A DNA stretch of 64,000 nucleotides from NCBI GenBank assembly GCA_902537215.1, contig CACBAM010000009.1:25527-89526 (forward strand), read 5' to 3'. The notes below the pieces were generated by a model. That model made no database searches, was not told where the DNA came from, and was given only the letters and a program-made list of their open reading frames with translations. Each line of letters starts with the position of its first letter. The first letter of the stretch is position 1. A program made the position numbers and the translations under genes. The DNA is from an uncultured Alphaproteobacteria bacterium (lineage in GTDB: Bacteria > Pseudomonadota > Alphaproteobacteria > Rhodobacterales > Rhodobacteraceae). Below are positions 36,557 through 46,731 of the stretch, piece after piece.

Positions 36557-39500
36557 TCAGTTAATTAACTCTTCTGCGCGAGTAAGATCGACCCCAACTA
36601 ATTGGCTTACCCCTGGTTCCATCATGGTAACACCAAACAATCTGTCCATTCTAGTAATAGTTATTATGTTATGAGTAATTACAATAAATCTTGTGTTAGT
36701 TTCGTTAATCATAAAGTCGAGGATATCACAGTATTTTTCAATGTTTGCATCATCCAAAGGCGCATCAACTTCATCCATTAAGCATATGGGACTTGGGTTT
36801 GATAGAAATACTGCAAAAATCAACGCTAGAGCTGTTAATGTTTGTTCACCGCCCGACAGAAGTGAAATTGTCGTAACTTTTTTTCCTGGTGGTTGGCACA
36901 TTATTTCTAAACCCGCCTCTAGTGGATCTGTGCTATCTACCAATGCGAGCTCTGCCTTTCCACCTTGAAAGAGTCTAGTGAAGAGCGTTTGAAATGTTCT
37001 ATTTACTTCGGTAAAGGCCTCAGTCAATTTCTGTCTGCCATCCTTATTGATACTTCTTACCGCCGTGTTTAACTTCTCAATTGCTTGGACTACATCGTTT
37101 CTCTCAGTTAGGATTGTTTCGAGCTCATCTCTAATCTCTTTTGCGTCTTGCTCAGCTCGTAAGTTAACAGACCCAAGATTATCTCTAAATCTGATCTGTC
37201 TTTCTAATCTCGTCTCTATTTCTGCTTGAGAAAAATCCTTGATTTGATTATTTGAAAACTCATCGTGAAATTTATCAAAATTTACATTATATTCGTTATT
37301 TATTCTGCTATCTAACTCTGCAATATTATTAGCCAAACCCTCTTTTTTTGTGGTTAATCTCACCTGATTTTCTCTCTCTAATCCAAGCTCTTCCACGAGT
37401 TCCTTATTTCTGGATTGTAACTTTCTTAGATTACCTTCCGATGAAGCTAACGTATCCCGAGCATTCACGAGCTCTTTACTAGTAGCTTCCATTTTTCTAT
37501 CAATAACCTCTTTACTATTTTCTAGATCTCCTGGACGTGATGAGGTTTTTTCAATCTCCAACTTTAGACTCTCTATTCTTCCTTGAATACTTGATTTTCT
37601 TTCAATAGCGATCTCTGACTGAGCCTTCCATTTTGATCGATTGATCTCGATTTCTTCTTTTCTTTGTTCTAAAGAGTTTTTATCGTCAGCAAGTTTATCA
37701 AAATTTGCCTTTTCAGTTCTTAACTCTTCTCTTTGTTTATCCAATTCCTCTAAATTACTAATGAGTAATTGGTTCTCATGATTATCTGAGCCTGGTCCAA
37801 CGGGATCCCCTTTGTCACTATCATGCTCCTGATATTTTTTGAGTTCAGCAGTCTCTTCCTCGATTTTCTTCTCTAGTGAAATGATATTGTCGCTAGCGAT
37901 AGCGCGCTGGTTCTTATGTCGTGCAATTTCACCTTCCAAGGCCTGAAGATCAGACCCCCCTTTAGATATTTTCAATCTTTCTGTCTCTAAGTTTCCGAAT
38001 AAAGACGTTTTTTCTTCCAATATTATCTTTTTATTTTGTAAACCATCTATTTGGGACTCTATTTTTTTAAGTGTGTCTTGTATCTCGACCACTTTTTTTT
38101 GATTCCTCACTTTTAATTCATTTTTTGAGATTTCCCCTGTCGAATACCTTACAAACCCATCCCATCGCCATAAATCTCCCTCCTTTGTAATAAGCTGTTG
38201 GCCAGGAAGAAGCATTTTACTGAGTTTATCTCCCTCTTCGGTTGAAGAGACTATCCCAACATGCTCGAAGAGATAATTTAAAACATCAGGACCCTTAATA
38301 CGCACAGATAAATTTTCTAAATTAGAAAAGTTCTTTTTTATTTTATTATCGATCTTATCAAGAACATTTTGCCAACCAGATATTTTTCTTTTTGTTATTT
38401 CTGGGTATTCTAACTCTGAAAAGAATAGTGCATCTAGACAGCGTTCAAATCCATTTTCAATTTCTAGTTTATCAAAAACAGTTTTTTGATAATTATTTTT
38501 ACTTAGAAGACCTTTTGATGCCTCGAGCTCAGAAATATTTACAGCCTTTGTTGCATTGAGCTTATTGATTTCGTTATTAACAAGAGCAATCTCCTCCTGA
38601 TTTTTTTGAAAATCTTTTTCTTTTTGAGAAAAATTATTAGCGTCAGTTTGGTATATAGATTTAAGATTATCTTGTTCCTTCATAAGGTCTTCAAGTTTCT
38701 CTATTTCATGTTGTTCAGCACTCTTTAATTTTTCTAATGCCTCATTTAGCTTTTCGGTATTTCTATTTAAGTCTAAAAGAGTAGATGAACGTTCTTCTTT
38801 TCTTTTTTCATTCAGAATTTTTTCAGCTCTCAACTCATTCAACTTATCTCTTAATGAATTATAGCTCTCGTTTACGGCTTGCATGCGTTGGTTGTTTTGT
38901 TCTATTGCTTCCTTTTCATTCTCAATTTTTTCATCAATGTCATGTAGTTTTTCGTCTACTTCCCGTAATAGGTTGTTTTGATCTACCATATTACTCTCTG
39001 CATCTGCCATCAACTGATCTTCTCTTTGCAAATCAGCTGAGCTTTGAGTCAGTTGACTCTGTAATTCGTTTGCTTTTCGCTCTGATAAGTTAATTTCATT
39101 CAACACAACTTGTCGTTCTAATAAAGTATTTTGGTGGGCCTCTGATTTTTCCTCGACATCTAATTTTTGTTTTGAGATATTTTCATTTTCAATATCGATT
39201 TTTTTTTGAAGTTCACGGTCTTCAGTCTCTAGACGTGACAGTCTTTTCAAATTTTCAGTGTAAGATGTATCTACGGAGCTAATATCGGATCTCAAACTTA
39301 GATACTGTTTTAGTAACAATATGCCCTTTAGTGTTCTAATTTCTTTAGATAATTTTGCATACCTTTCGGCCTCTCGCGCCTGCTTTTCAATGGTCTTTAA
39401 CTGCACCTCGAGTTGAGAAATTAAATCTTGAAGTCTGTCAAGATTTCTCTCCGCTCCATTAAGTTTTAACTGGGCTTCATGACGACGATGGTAAAGCCCT

Positions 39501-40012
39501 GAAATTCCAGCCGCCTCTTCTAAAATCTTTTTTCGGTCTTTAGGCTTCATGTTTAAAAGCTCTGCAATTTGCCCCTGTTTAATGAGGCTAGAAGAATTAG
39601 AACCTGATGAAAAATCTGCAAATAGGGTCTGTACATCGCGTGCTCTCACTTCTTTCCCATTGAGTCGGTAGGACGAACCTATTTCTCTTGTAATCTTTCT
39701 CGTTATCTCAATTTCTTTGTGTCGGTTGAATTCGCTAGCAGCTTTTTGCTCAGAGTTATCAATTTCTAAGGTGACTTCAGCGAAGTTCCTTGGGCTTCTT
39801 CCTTCTACGCCGGCAAAGATCACGTCTTCCATTCCAGAAGCTCTCATTGAAGATGGTCTACTTTCACCCATCAACCATTGGAATGCATCTATAATATTCG
39901 ATTTTCCACAACCGTTAGGCCCTACTATTCCAGTGAGCCCTGGCAATATTTCTACCTCAGTAGAATCTACAAAGCTTTTGAAGCCTAGGAGTCGAAGTTT
40001 TGTAATATCCAA
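36557..40012 (-). CDS. smc: Chromosome segregation ATPase SMC
   Basis: Condensin core. The N-terminal Walker A GPNGCGKSN is at about 33-41. Two long coiled coils flank a hinge near residues 500-620. The C-terminal head has the ABC signature LSGGEQTLTALAL and Walker B ICLMDEVDAPLDD. At 1,151 residues it is normal. The start is TTG at 40012, preceded by a good GGAAGAG Shine-Dalgarno; it gives the family-typical MDITKLRLLGFKSFVD. No scpA or scpB is in the window. It heads the sseA-GNAT-aminotransferase run. Confidence 0.97.
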   Translation of the reverse strand: MDITKLRLLGFKSFVDSTEVEILPGLTGIVGPNGCGKSNIIDAFQWLMGESRPSSMRASGMEDVIFAGVEGRSPRNFAEVTLEIDNSEQKAASEFNRHKEIEITRKITREIGSSYRLNGKEVRARDVQTLFADFSSGSNSSSLIKQGQIAELLNMKPKDRKKILEEAAGISGLYHRRHEAQLKLNGAERNLDRLQDLISQLEVQLKTIEKQAREAERYAKLSKEIRTLKGILLLKQYLSLRSDISSVDTSYTENLKRLSRLETEDRELQKKIDIENENISKQKLDVEEKSEAHQNTLLERQVVLNEINLSERKANELQSQLTQSSADLQREDQLMADAESNMVDQNNLLREVDEKLHDIDEKIENEKEAIEQNNQRMQAVNESYNSLRDKLNELRAEKILNEKRKEERSSTLLDLNRNTEKLNEALEKLKSAEQHEIEKLEDLMKEQDNLKSIYQTDANNFSQKEKDFQKNQEEIALVNNEINKLNATKAVNISELEASKGLLSKNNYQKTVFDKLEIENGFERCLDALFFSELEYPEITKRKISGWQNVLDKIDNKIKKNFSNLENLSVRIKGPDVLNYLFEHVGIVSSTEEGDKLSKMLLPGQQLITKEGDLWRWDGFVRYSTGEISKNELKVRNQKKVVEIQDTLKKIESQIDGLQNKKIILEEKTSLFGNLETERLKISKGGSDLQALEGEIARHKNQRAIASDNIISLEKKIEEETAELKKYQEHDSDKGDPVGPGSDNHENQLLISNLEELDKQREELRTEKANFDKLADDKNSLEQRKEEIEINRSKWKAQSEIAIERKSSIQGRIESLKLEIEKTSSRPGDLENSKEVIDRKMEATSKELVNARDTLASSEGNLRKLQSRNKELVEELGLERENQVRLTTKKEGLANNIAELDSRINNEYNVNFDKFHDEFSNNQIKDFSQAEIETRLERQIRFRDNLGSVNLRAEQDAKEIRDELETILTERNDVVQAIEKLNTAVRSINKDGRQKLTEAFTEVNRTFQTLFTRLFQGGKAELALVDSTDPLEAGLEIMCQPPGKKVTTISLLSGGEQTLTALALIFAVFLSNPSPICLMDEVDAPLDDANIEKYCDILDFMINETNTRFIVITHNIITITRMDRLFGVTMMEPGVSQLVGVDLTRAEELIN

Positions 40013-40150
40013 AAAAACTCTTCCTTTTTATTTGAAAAATTTGATTATCAACCTTATAACCTTCAGTTATAAATAAATCACTATAAAAAATACAACCCAA
40101 TCCTTGTGACACTACAGCAAGACTCATATTCAAAGTAGCCGGAAAATAAC

Positions 40151-40708
40151 ATGATAAAATCTACGACAATAGTTGGACTTTCTGGCTCACTCAGAAAAGC
40201 GTCCTCAAACACGAAACTACTAAAATATATAGAAAAAAAAATTAAATTGAAAGATGGTGATTTTCATTTTTCATTCGGTAATATTAATCTTCCCCTCTAT
40301 AACGACGATTTGGAAAAGGAAGCCGGAATTCCAGAGACTGTTATAGAAATTGGAGAGACTCTTAGCCGGGCCTCAGGAATAATAATATCAACACCAGAAT
40401 ACAATAAAGGTATTTCTGGTGCGTTAAAAAATTCGTTTGATTGGATGTCTAGATTAAAGCCTAATCCGTTTACGTCAAAAACCATAGCTATTGTTTCTGC
40501 TACCGATGGCCGGTCTGGTGGGGAAAGAAGTCAATACATGCTCAGAATGTGCCTAACTCCCTTTGACTGTAAAATAATACAGACTCCTGAAGTTTTAATT
40601 GGTCATTCAAGCAGAGCCTTTAATGATGCTGGGGACCTTACTGATGAAAAATCTAATGAGTTGCTAGATAAATTATTAGAAAAATTTCTTGCACAATCCT
40701 CAATATAA
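40151..40708 (+). CDS. NAD(P)H-dependent FMN reductase family protein
   Basis: A 185-residue flavodoxin-like oxidoreductase of the NADPH-dependent FMN reductase/chromate-reductase family. The FMN phosphate loop is GLSGSLRKASSNTKLL at the start. TPEYNKGISGALKNSFDWMSR is the diagnostic flavin and dimer motif. The physiological substrate (flavin, quinone or azo compound) is unknown. It is the first gene of a plus-strand trio with a dehydratase-like gene and an EamA exporter, divergent from smc across 138 nt. Confidence 0.88.
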   Translation: MIKSTTIVGLSGSLRKASSNTKLLKYIEKKIKLKDGDFHFSFGNINLPLYNDDLEKEAGIPETVIEIGETLSRASGIIISTPEYNKGISGALKNSFDWMSRLKPNPFTSKTIAIVSATDGRSGGERSQYMLRMCLTPFDCKIIQTPEVLIGHSSRAFNDAGDLTDEKSNELLDKLLEKFLAQSSI

Positions 40709-40752
40709 TGTTTCTGGAATGCCGATAGGCAATCTCATTTTGGCCAAATAAA

Positions 40753-41580
40753 ATGCTCACACAAGAAGAAATTAGAAAAAATTTAGAGAAACAAAAAGTA
40801 ATTAAAGATAAAGTTGATATAGCGAGATCACGCGTTGCTAAGGATTTTTTCCAAGTAAATGAACTTCAATTAAAGTTAGGCGAACCACTCCCTAAGTACT
40901 GGCATTGGTTTTTCTGTTGGGAGACTGCTGAAGATATGCTTCTTGGGTTGGATGGCCACATTAAGCCAGGAAACAACATAATTCCAGATACTGGCTTCCC
41001 CAGAAGAATGTGGGGAGGAAGTGAAATTAACTTTTTTGAGCCACTTTTGATTGGAATGGAAATAACAAGGGTTATTACACTTGAAAGTATAAATTACAAA
41101 AAAGGAAATTCAGGTGACTTCTGTGTAATTGAAATAAAAAATGAATTGAAAAATAACTACACGACACTTCTAATCGAACGGCAAAGCCTTGTATATCTTC
41201 CCGTCCGTTTAGGATTTGATCAAAGAGTGCACAAGCCACATAACAAACACTCTGAAGCTTGTTTAAATAGGAAGTATACAGAAAATCAACTTTTTAAATA
41301 TTCTGCATTAACCATGAATAGTCATAGAATTCACTATGATGTGGATTATTGCAAAACTGTCGAATACTACCCTTCACTAGTCGTTCATGGCCCATTACTA
41401 GCGCAAAACTTAATTGATGCTGCAGATCAGAGTTTTGAGGGTGGGTTACAGTATTTTAAATATAGAGCACTAAACCCAATATTTGTGTCCGATGAATTTT
41501 CTATTAACACTTCAGATACTGGAGAGTTTTGGATTACCGATAAGTCTGGGGTTTTGTCCATGTCTGCAGTGGCATCATAA
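40753..41580 (+). CDS. HTD2-like hydroxyacyl dehydratase/mesaconyl-C4-CoA hydratase-like (double hot-dog)
   Basis: A 275-residue protein of the FAS1-like dehydratase (HTD2) group. The N-terminal half has LPKYWHWFF and FPRRMWGGSEINF, and the C-terminal half FKYSALTMNSHRIHYD then YPSLVVHGPLLAQNL, which carries the hot-dog hydratase residues. Related enzymes hydrate 3-hydroxyacyl or mesaconyl-C4 thioesters. Here no neighbour gene tells which acyl-CoA is used. The TAA is followed at once by the TTG of the exporter gene, so the two are coupled. Confidence 0.8.
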   Translation: MLTQEEIRKNLEKQKVIKDKVDIARSRVAKDFFQVNELQLKLGEPLPKYWHWFFCWETAEDMLLGLDGHIKPGNNIIPDTGFPRRMWGGSEINFFEPLLIGMEITRVITLESINYKKGNSGDFCVIEIKNELKNNYTTLLIERQSLVYLPVRLGFDQRVHKPHNKHSEACLNRKYTENQLFKYSALTMNSHRIHYDVDYCKTVEYYPSLVVHGPLLAQNLIDAADQSFEGGLQYFKYRALNPIFVSDEFSINTSDTGEFWITDKSGVLSMSAVAS

Positions 41581-42456
41581 TTGACCAGTCAGAGCGTTAG
41601 ATTAGGCATAGCTCTCATGCTTATTGCTACTCTAGTCTTTGCTACACAAGATGGCCTCTCAAGATATCTCGCTGAAAAATACTCTGTTACGTTGACGATT
41701 ATACTAAGATTTTGGGCATTAGCTGCAGGAATTTCTTTATACTTTTTTTTATTTAAGAAATCGCGCTCCCTTATATTTAGCAAAAGACCACTCTTGCAGA
41801 TTTTAAGAAGTAGTATTTTAGTAGCCGAAATATTTGTCACCGTCTACTCCTTTACTATAGTAGGCTTAGTTGCTACATCAGCAATTTTTTCAAGTTATCC
41901 TTTATTAGTCGTAATCTTCTCATACTTTATATTAAAGGAGGATCTTACAAAGCTGAAATTTGCGATAGTACTGGTAGGATTCTTAGGGATATTGATAATT
42001 GTCGAACCCGGTGGTGATGTATTTCAAATAAATTCAATTATTCCATTCATTGGAGCGGTCTTATTTGCCCTTTATGGAGTTTTAACAAGGATGGCAAGTT
42101 TTAGTGACAGTAGTTATACAAGTTTAATTTGGACAGGATTGATCGGAGCTTTCTTCTCAACACTTCTAGCTCCATTTTATATTATACCTATTGAAAAATC
42201 AGATATTCTCTTAATGTCAATATTATGTATTTTGGGTATCGTTGGTCATTTCGTACTTATCAAAGCATTTGAGTTCGCTGAAGCAGCCGTTATTCAACCA
42301 TTCGCTTATTTCCACTTGGTTTTTGCTGGCATTATTGGAGTTCTAATATTTAATGAAAGTATAACATGGCCTATCATACTAGGCTCTTCGATAGTTATAT
42401 TTGCGGGTATTTTCTCATACTTGCTCGACAACACGGCAAAAAATCTAAAAAACTGA
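41581..42456 (+). CDS. EamA/DMT-superfamily exporter
   Basis: A 291-residue membrane protein with ten hydrophobic segments in two EamA repeats (for example FATQDGLSRYLAEKYS at the first loop and GIVGHFVLIKAFEFAEAA in the second half). Such proteins export amino acids or other small metabolites; substrate unknown. I take the TTG at 41581, which follows the preceding stop codon directly, because it gives the full first helix. Confidence 0.85.
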   Translation: MTSQSVRLGIALMLIATLVFATQDGLSRYLAEKYSVTLTIILRFWALAAGISLYFFLFKKSRSLIFSKRPLLQILRSSILVAEIFVTVYSFTIVGLVATSAIFSSYPLLVVIFSYFILKEDLTKLKFAIVLVGFLGILIIVEPGGDVFQINSIIPFIGAVLFALYGVLTRMASFSDSSYTSLIWTGLIGAFFSTLLAPFYIIPIEKSDILLMSILCILGIVGHFVLIKAFEFAEAAVIQPFAYFHLVFAGIIGVLIFNESITWPIILGSSIVIFAGIFSYLLDNTAKNLKN

Positions 42457-42500
42457 ATATTTTTCATAAAAACGTTTCCTAACTTGTTTTTTATTCGAAT

Positions 42501-44588
42501 TTAAAAACGATGACCAAAATATTTTTTTGCCAAGTTTGGCTTTTCAATTGATCCGGAGATCTTACTATCGTATATCCACACGGCCTCCAATACACGCTTT
42601 ATATAGTTTCTTGTTTCTGGGTATGGTACCAATTCAATCCATACTAGGGGGTCAATACCCTTTTTTCTTGGATCTCCCATATTAGATAACCATTTTTTCA
42701 AATTTGCAGGACCAGCATTATAGGCAGCTAAGGTAAGAACTTTACTACCTTCGTATCTTTTTAATAAATACTTCAAATAATATGACCCCAAACGAATATT
42801 ATAATTCTCATCAGTTATGAGCTTTGACTTTTGATATTTAATTTTTAGTTTTCTAGCCACTTCTTTTGCCGTGTTAGGCATTAATTGCATTAAACCAAGC
42901 GCTCCCGTTCTAGACTTTGCAGCTCTAAAAAACTCGCTTTCTTGCCTTATAACTGATAAAACCAGTGACTTATCGACATTCTGGTCAAATGCAAAATCTT
43001 TATTTGTTGGGAACAATTCATTATGTAGGGGGGTTCCTTTTTCTGTTGACTTTTTCGCCACTGTCAGCGAGCCCTTTATAAATCCAGCGTCGTGGAGTAT
43101 ATGACAAAGTTTATATCTTTCTTGCTCTGATAGGTCCTTAGCCAGATGTCCAAATATATAATCAGATAAAACCCCCCTTTCCGCGAAATATAGACTGGCG
43201 GCTACCTCAACTAGATCCTTTTGATTATCTATCTTAAAACCTTTACTATCTTTTCTTGTCACATAACGTGTGCTAGGCTTTATCTTCAACCTCTCGAGAG
43301 AAAGCTGACCATAAAAGGAGTAATCATAGTTCGCCGATAAGGTAAAAAATTCCTGAGCACTCTTTTTGTCGCCCAATTGTGTAAAGGTTTTTCCAAGCCA
43401 ATAACCAATTCTAGCGCTAGCGATGTCAAGTGAAATTATATCTTTATGATAACCAATTTCATTTAGAGAGTTAAATTTTTCTTCCCACTCTTTAAGTAAT
43501 GTAAAGAAATTTAAGAAATGTTTTTTAGCTATTTTAGGGTCATTGAAGAATTCTAAAGCAATAAAACCTGCCAACCATTCAAGATAAAGAAAATCGCTTA
43601 GATAGTTTGGATTGTCGGAAAAATTATATTTGGTGTTTGCTATTTCATAAGCTCTGTTAGCATATCCTCCTCTAAGCGCTCTGAGAGAGTAGATTTGCTT
43701 AATTTGAAGCCATCTTTCATCTTCAATAATGTCAAAATGCCTTGATGAGTTTTTCCTAATAAGATTTTGAGCCAAATCAAATTGGCCAGATCTCCTCAAA
43801 AGAGAGATGTAATCATATGCCACCCCTACATCATTGAAGTCTTGGGCTTCATACGTGAGATTCTTAGACAGTTTCTTTATTTTTTTATACTTTTTTACAT
43901 TTTTTAAAATTTTCAATTCGTTTTCATCTAAAAAAATTGAAACTCTATCCAACTCATTTAGATCAGATTTTTTCTTAAAGTGTTTGAATCGTTGTGTAGC
44001 CATCTCAGCTAATTTACTTTTGTGATAGGTATTCAGATAATTCCATTGTTTATCTGTCACTATTTGTCTTACAACTAGCTTTTCCAAAACCTCATTATAC
44101 AATTCAGTATTAGTATTTGCGTTTAGTGTCTGCAAGAAAGCTATCGAACCTTGGGCTGTCTGGGGAAGGCAGTCGTCTTCATATAAACGGAATGAAACCT
44201 CTTTAAGTTTTTTGCAATCTGCACCGACTTGGAAAAATGTTTGTATGTCTCTTTTTTTAACACTTTCGTCAATAGAGAGCTCTCCAAATTTTTTCAATAA
44301 ACGCCGTTGTGGCCAATGTTCATGATTTTTCAAAAACTCGGAATATTCCGAAAAACTGCCTTTACCCTCCCGTAATTTTAGCCATTTGATAAACAACAGC
44401 AAATTTTCATTATTGGTGTCTTTGATTTCATTTTTTGCCTCATCAAACATACTTGCATCAGAATACTTAAGTGCCTCTACTAAAACTTCTACATGATCTT
44501 TATTTATGTAATATTCCAAATCCTCAGCCATGCTTGCTTTACAAAGAACAAGAATTGAAGTGAAAATTAGCAAAAACAATTTTTTCAT
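42501..44588 (-). CDS. slt: Soluble lytic murein transglycosylase
   Basis: Cleaves peptidoglycan in the periplasm with formation of anhydromuramic ends. A signal peptide (residues 1-21, ending STASMA-like, here CKASMA) leads into a long alpha-helical superhelix (about 30-500). The C-terminal lysozyme-like domain has the catalytic Glu in VIRQESEFF (about 549), then GALGLMQLMPNTA and LAAYNAGPANLKKW. At 695 residues it is like Slt70. It is divergent from dapA. Confidence 0.93.
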   Translation of the reverse strand: MKKLFLLIFTSILVLCKASMAEDLEYYINKDHVEVLVEALKYSDASMFDEAKNEIKDTNNENLLLFIKWLKLREGKGSFSEYSEFLKNHEHWPQRRLLKKFGELSIDESVKKRDIQTFFQVGADCKKLKEVSFRLYEDDCLPQTAQGSIAFLQTLNANTNTELYNEVLEKLVVRQIVTDKQWNYLNTYHKSKLAEMATQRFKHFKKKSDLNELDRVSIFLDENELKILKNVKKYKKIKKLSKNLTYEAQDFNDVGVAYDYISLLRRSGQFDLAQNLIRKNSSRHFDIIEDERWLQIKQIYSLRALRGGYANRAYEIANTKYNFSDNPNYLSDFLYLEWLAGFIALEFFNDPKIAKKHFLNFFTLLKEWEEKFNSLNEIGYHKDIISLDIASARIGYWLGKTFTQLGDKKSAQEFFTLSANYDYSFYGQLSLERLKIKPSTRYVTRKDSKGFKIDNQKDLVEVAASLYFAERGVLSDYIFGHLAKDLSEQERYKLCHILHDAGFIKGSLTVAKKSTEKGTPLHNELFPTNKDFAFDQNVDKSLVLSVIRQESEFFRAAKSRTGALGLMQLMPNTAKEVARKLKIKYQKSKLITDENYNIRLGSYYLKYLLKRYEGSKVLTLAAYNAGPANLKKWLSNMGDPRKKGIDPLVWIELVPYPETRNYIKRVLEAVWIYDSKISGSIEKPNLAKKYFGHRF

Positions 44589-44674
44589 AATAAGGATTTT
44601 ACCTATCTTGATTTGGTTATCTGAAAAAAATGCAGAATTGTAAACTCAGAGTTTTGGGAACGAGATTATGAATC

Positions 44675-44702
44675 TTGCGAATTTTTGTTTCCAATATATT
44701 AT
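44675..44702 (+). promoter_or_regulatory. Candidate sigma-70 promoter for dapA-smpB
   Basis: TTGCGA (44675-44680), a 16-nt spacer and TATTAT (44697-44702) lie 35 nt before the dapA ATG at 44737. Match judged by eye; no operator seen. Confidence 0.45.
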
Positions 44703-44736
44703 GTTACAATTGCAACTATTGAAAAGGTTAAAAATA

Positions 44737-45624
44737 ATGTTTAAAGGTTCGATCCCTGCACTGATTACTCCGTTTAAAAATGGAGAAGTTGACTTTTCTG
44801 CACTTGAGAATTTAGTTGAGTGGCATATCAGCGAGGGTAGTTCTGCAATAGTGGCCGTTGGAACAACTGGTGAATCTCCGACACTGAGTCATCAAGAACA
44901 TAAGGAAGTTGTGGAAGCGATAATAAACTTCTCAGGAAATAGGATACCAATAATAGCTGGTGCAGGTTCCAATAGTACTGCCGAGTCTATAGAACTTATG
45001 GAATTTTCTGAGAAAGTGGGTGCTGATGCTGCGTTAGTAGTTACTCCATACTACAACAAACCAAATCAAAAAGGTCTTCTTAATCATTACACAACACTGC
45101 ATGATAACTCAAATTTGCCTATTATAATTTATAATATTCCAGGTCGATCAATCATTGATATGAACCCTGATACTATGGGTCAATTATCTAAATTACCACG
45201 AATTATTGGGGTCAAAGATGCTACTGGTGATGTCTCTAGGGTTTCCGATACCAGAGAAACGTGTGGAACGAATTTTCTCCAATTATCTGGCGAGGATGCC
45301 ACCGCGCTAGGGTTTAATGCGCATGGTGGTGTCGGTTGCATTTCGGTAGTTGCAAATATTGCTCCAAAACTTTCAGCACTCTTTCAAGAGTCGATGCTGG
45401 TTGGTAATTATAAAGGCGCACTTGAATATCAGGATAAACTACTACCCCTTCACCGTGCCGCCTTCGCAGAGCCAAGCCCAGCGCCGACTAAATACGCTCT
45501 AAGCCTACTTAACAAATGTGAAAATGAAGTGAGAGCACCTCTTTGTACAATATCTACAGAGACAGAGAGCCAGATAAAATCAGCTATGCATACCGCAGGT
45601 TTAATCTCCGCTTCCGATGAGTAA
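44737..45624 (+). CDS. dapA: 4-hydroxy-tetrahydrodipicolinate synthase
   Basis: First committed step to diaminopimelate and lysine, condensing pyruvate with aspartate semialdehyde. Thr44 (GTTGESPTL), Tyr132 (IYNIPGR) and the Schiff-base lysine Lys160 (GVKDATGD) are at standard places when ATG 44737 is used. A longer frame from 44668 would add 23 unrelated residues and run through the candidate promoter, so it is rejected. AAGG precedes the ATG. At 295 residues it is normal. It overlaps smpB by 8 nt. Confidence 0.96.
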   Translation: MFKGSIPALITPFKNGEVDFSALENLVEWHISEGSSAIVAVGTTGESPTLSHQEHKEVVEAIINFSGNRIPIIAGAGSNSTAESIELMEFSEKVGADAALVVTPYYNKPNQKGLLNHYTTLHDNSNLPIIIYNIPGRSIIDMNPDTMGQLSKLPRIIGVKDATGDVSRVSDTRETCGTNFLQLSGEDATALGFNAHGGVGCISVVANIAPKLSALFQESMLVGNYKGALEYQDKLLPLHRAAFAEPSPAPTKYALSLLNKCENEVRAPLCTISTETESQIKSAMHTAGLISASDE

Positions 45625-46084
45625 AAAAAAAATATCATCCAAATCACTCGCCGAAAATCGTAAAGCTAGATACAACTATGACATTGGTGAGACACTTGAG
45701 TGTGGTCTGGTTTTGGTGGGTTCAGAAGTGAAGTCTCTGAGAGATAGCGGTGGTCTCATTGCTGAAAGTTATGCAAGTATCGAGGAAGGGGAGTTGTGGC
45801 TGATTAACTGTTATATACCTCTTCACAGCAATTCAAAAACATTTGGTCATGAAGAAAGAAGAAGGCGTAAACTACTTATAAATAAAAAGCAACTGAAGAA
45901 ACTATGGGTAAATTTAACTAGGGAAAGAATGACTCTTATTCCTCTAAAACTTTACTTAAACGAAAAAGAAAAAGTTAAACTTTTAATTGGTATTGCCAAA
46001 GGAAAAAAGGTCGTCGATAAGAGACAAACCGAGAAAAAGAGAGATTGGCAAAGGGAAAAATCAAGGCTATTGAAGCAAAGCTAA
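45617..46084 (+). CDS. smpB: SsrA-binding protein SmpB
   Basis: Partner of tmRNA in trans-translation. It has the beta-barrel core ([34 protein letters not shown]), [12 protein letters not shown] and the basic tail ([17 protein letters not shown]) that becomes helical in the ribosome. At 155 residues it is normal. It is coupled to dapA by an 8-nt overlap, a common alphaproteobacterial pair. The tmRNA gene itself is not in the window. Confidence 0.96.
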   Translation: MSKKKISSKSLAENRKARYNYDIGETLECGLVLVGSEVKSLRDSGGLIAESYASIEEGELWLINCYIPLHSNSKTFGHEERRRRKLLINKKQLKKLWVNLTRERMTLIPLKLYLNEKEKVKLLIGIAKGKKVVDKRQTEKKRDWQREKSRLLKQS

Positions 46085-46086
46085 TA

Positions 46087-46731
46087 TCACACATTTATTT
46101 GGCGAGCTGATAAAACTATTCTCCTAAATGGGATCAAGAATAAGGATGCCAGAACTAATTTCACCATGAAATCAGCTACAGCCATACTTACCCAAAAAGG
46201 TGTGTCTATGGGAAAAAAGTTCAACAGCGCTGATGCCTCGTTCGCCCACACTACATCATTTTGTGGTTCAATAAAGACGAATGTTGCTGAAAACGCTATA
46301 GAGAAAAATATCAAGGTATCGAGAGCTGAGCCTATTGTTGATGATACCAAAGGGGGAATCCACCATCTTAATTTTCTAAAAAAATGAAAGACATAAGTGT
46401 CACTAAAATGTGCTATCAAGAATGCAAGACCTGAGCCCACAGCAATCCTTAAGGTAACCAAAGGACCAAACTCACCTTCAATTTGACTACCAATTAAAGA
46501 ACATATAACGCCGACGACAAAACCCCAAAAAATTACTTGCCTTGCTCTTCTGGGACCCTCTAATTTATTCACAACGTCATTAATCAGAAAAGCTATAGGA
46601 TAGGTAAACGCTCCATAAGTTAAAAAAGCACCTAGATAAAACTGGACCAATACATTGGAAAGAATAACCACTGAGGCCATCATAATAATTGCTATAAACG
46701 TGGTCTTGTTATCTATTGCTCGCTCTTCCAT
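46087..46731 (-). CDS. Queuosine precursor transporter (YhhQ/VUT family)
   Basis: A 214-residue inner-membrane protein with about six hydrophobic segments. The diagnostic TYPIAFLINDVVNKLEG loop and FRKLRWWIPPLVSSTIGSALD mark the YhhQ/VUT family, which imports preQ0/preQ1 or queuosine bases. If this cell lacks de novo preQ0 synthesis it would rely on salvage; that cannot be judged here. It overlaps the end of gshB by 19 nt and ends 2 nt from smpB on the other strand. Confidence 0.87.
   Translation of the reverse strand: MEERAIDNKTTFIAIIMMASVVILSNVLVQFYLGAFLTYGAFTYPIAFLINDVVNKLEGPRRARQVIFWGFVVGVICSLIGSQIEGEFGPLVTLRIAVGSGLAFLIAHFSDTYVFHFFRKLRWWIPPLVSSTIGSALDTLIFFSIAFSATFVFIEPQNDVVWANEASALLNFFPIDTPFWVSMAVADFMVKLVLASLFLIPFRRIVLSARQINV

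Noticed and set aside
44668..44736. Longer dapA start adding 23 residues
   Set aside because: The added residues are unlike DapA and the interval contains a good promoter; ATG 44737 restores canonical residue numbering.
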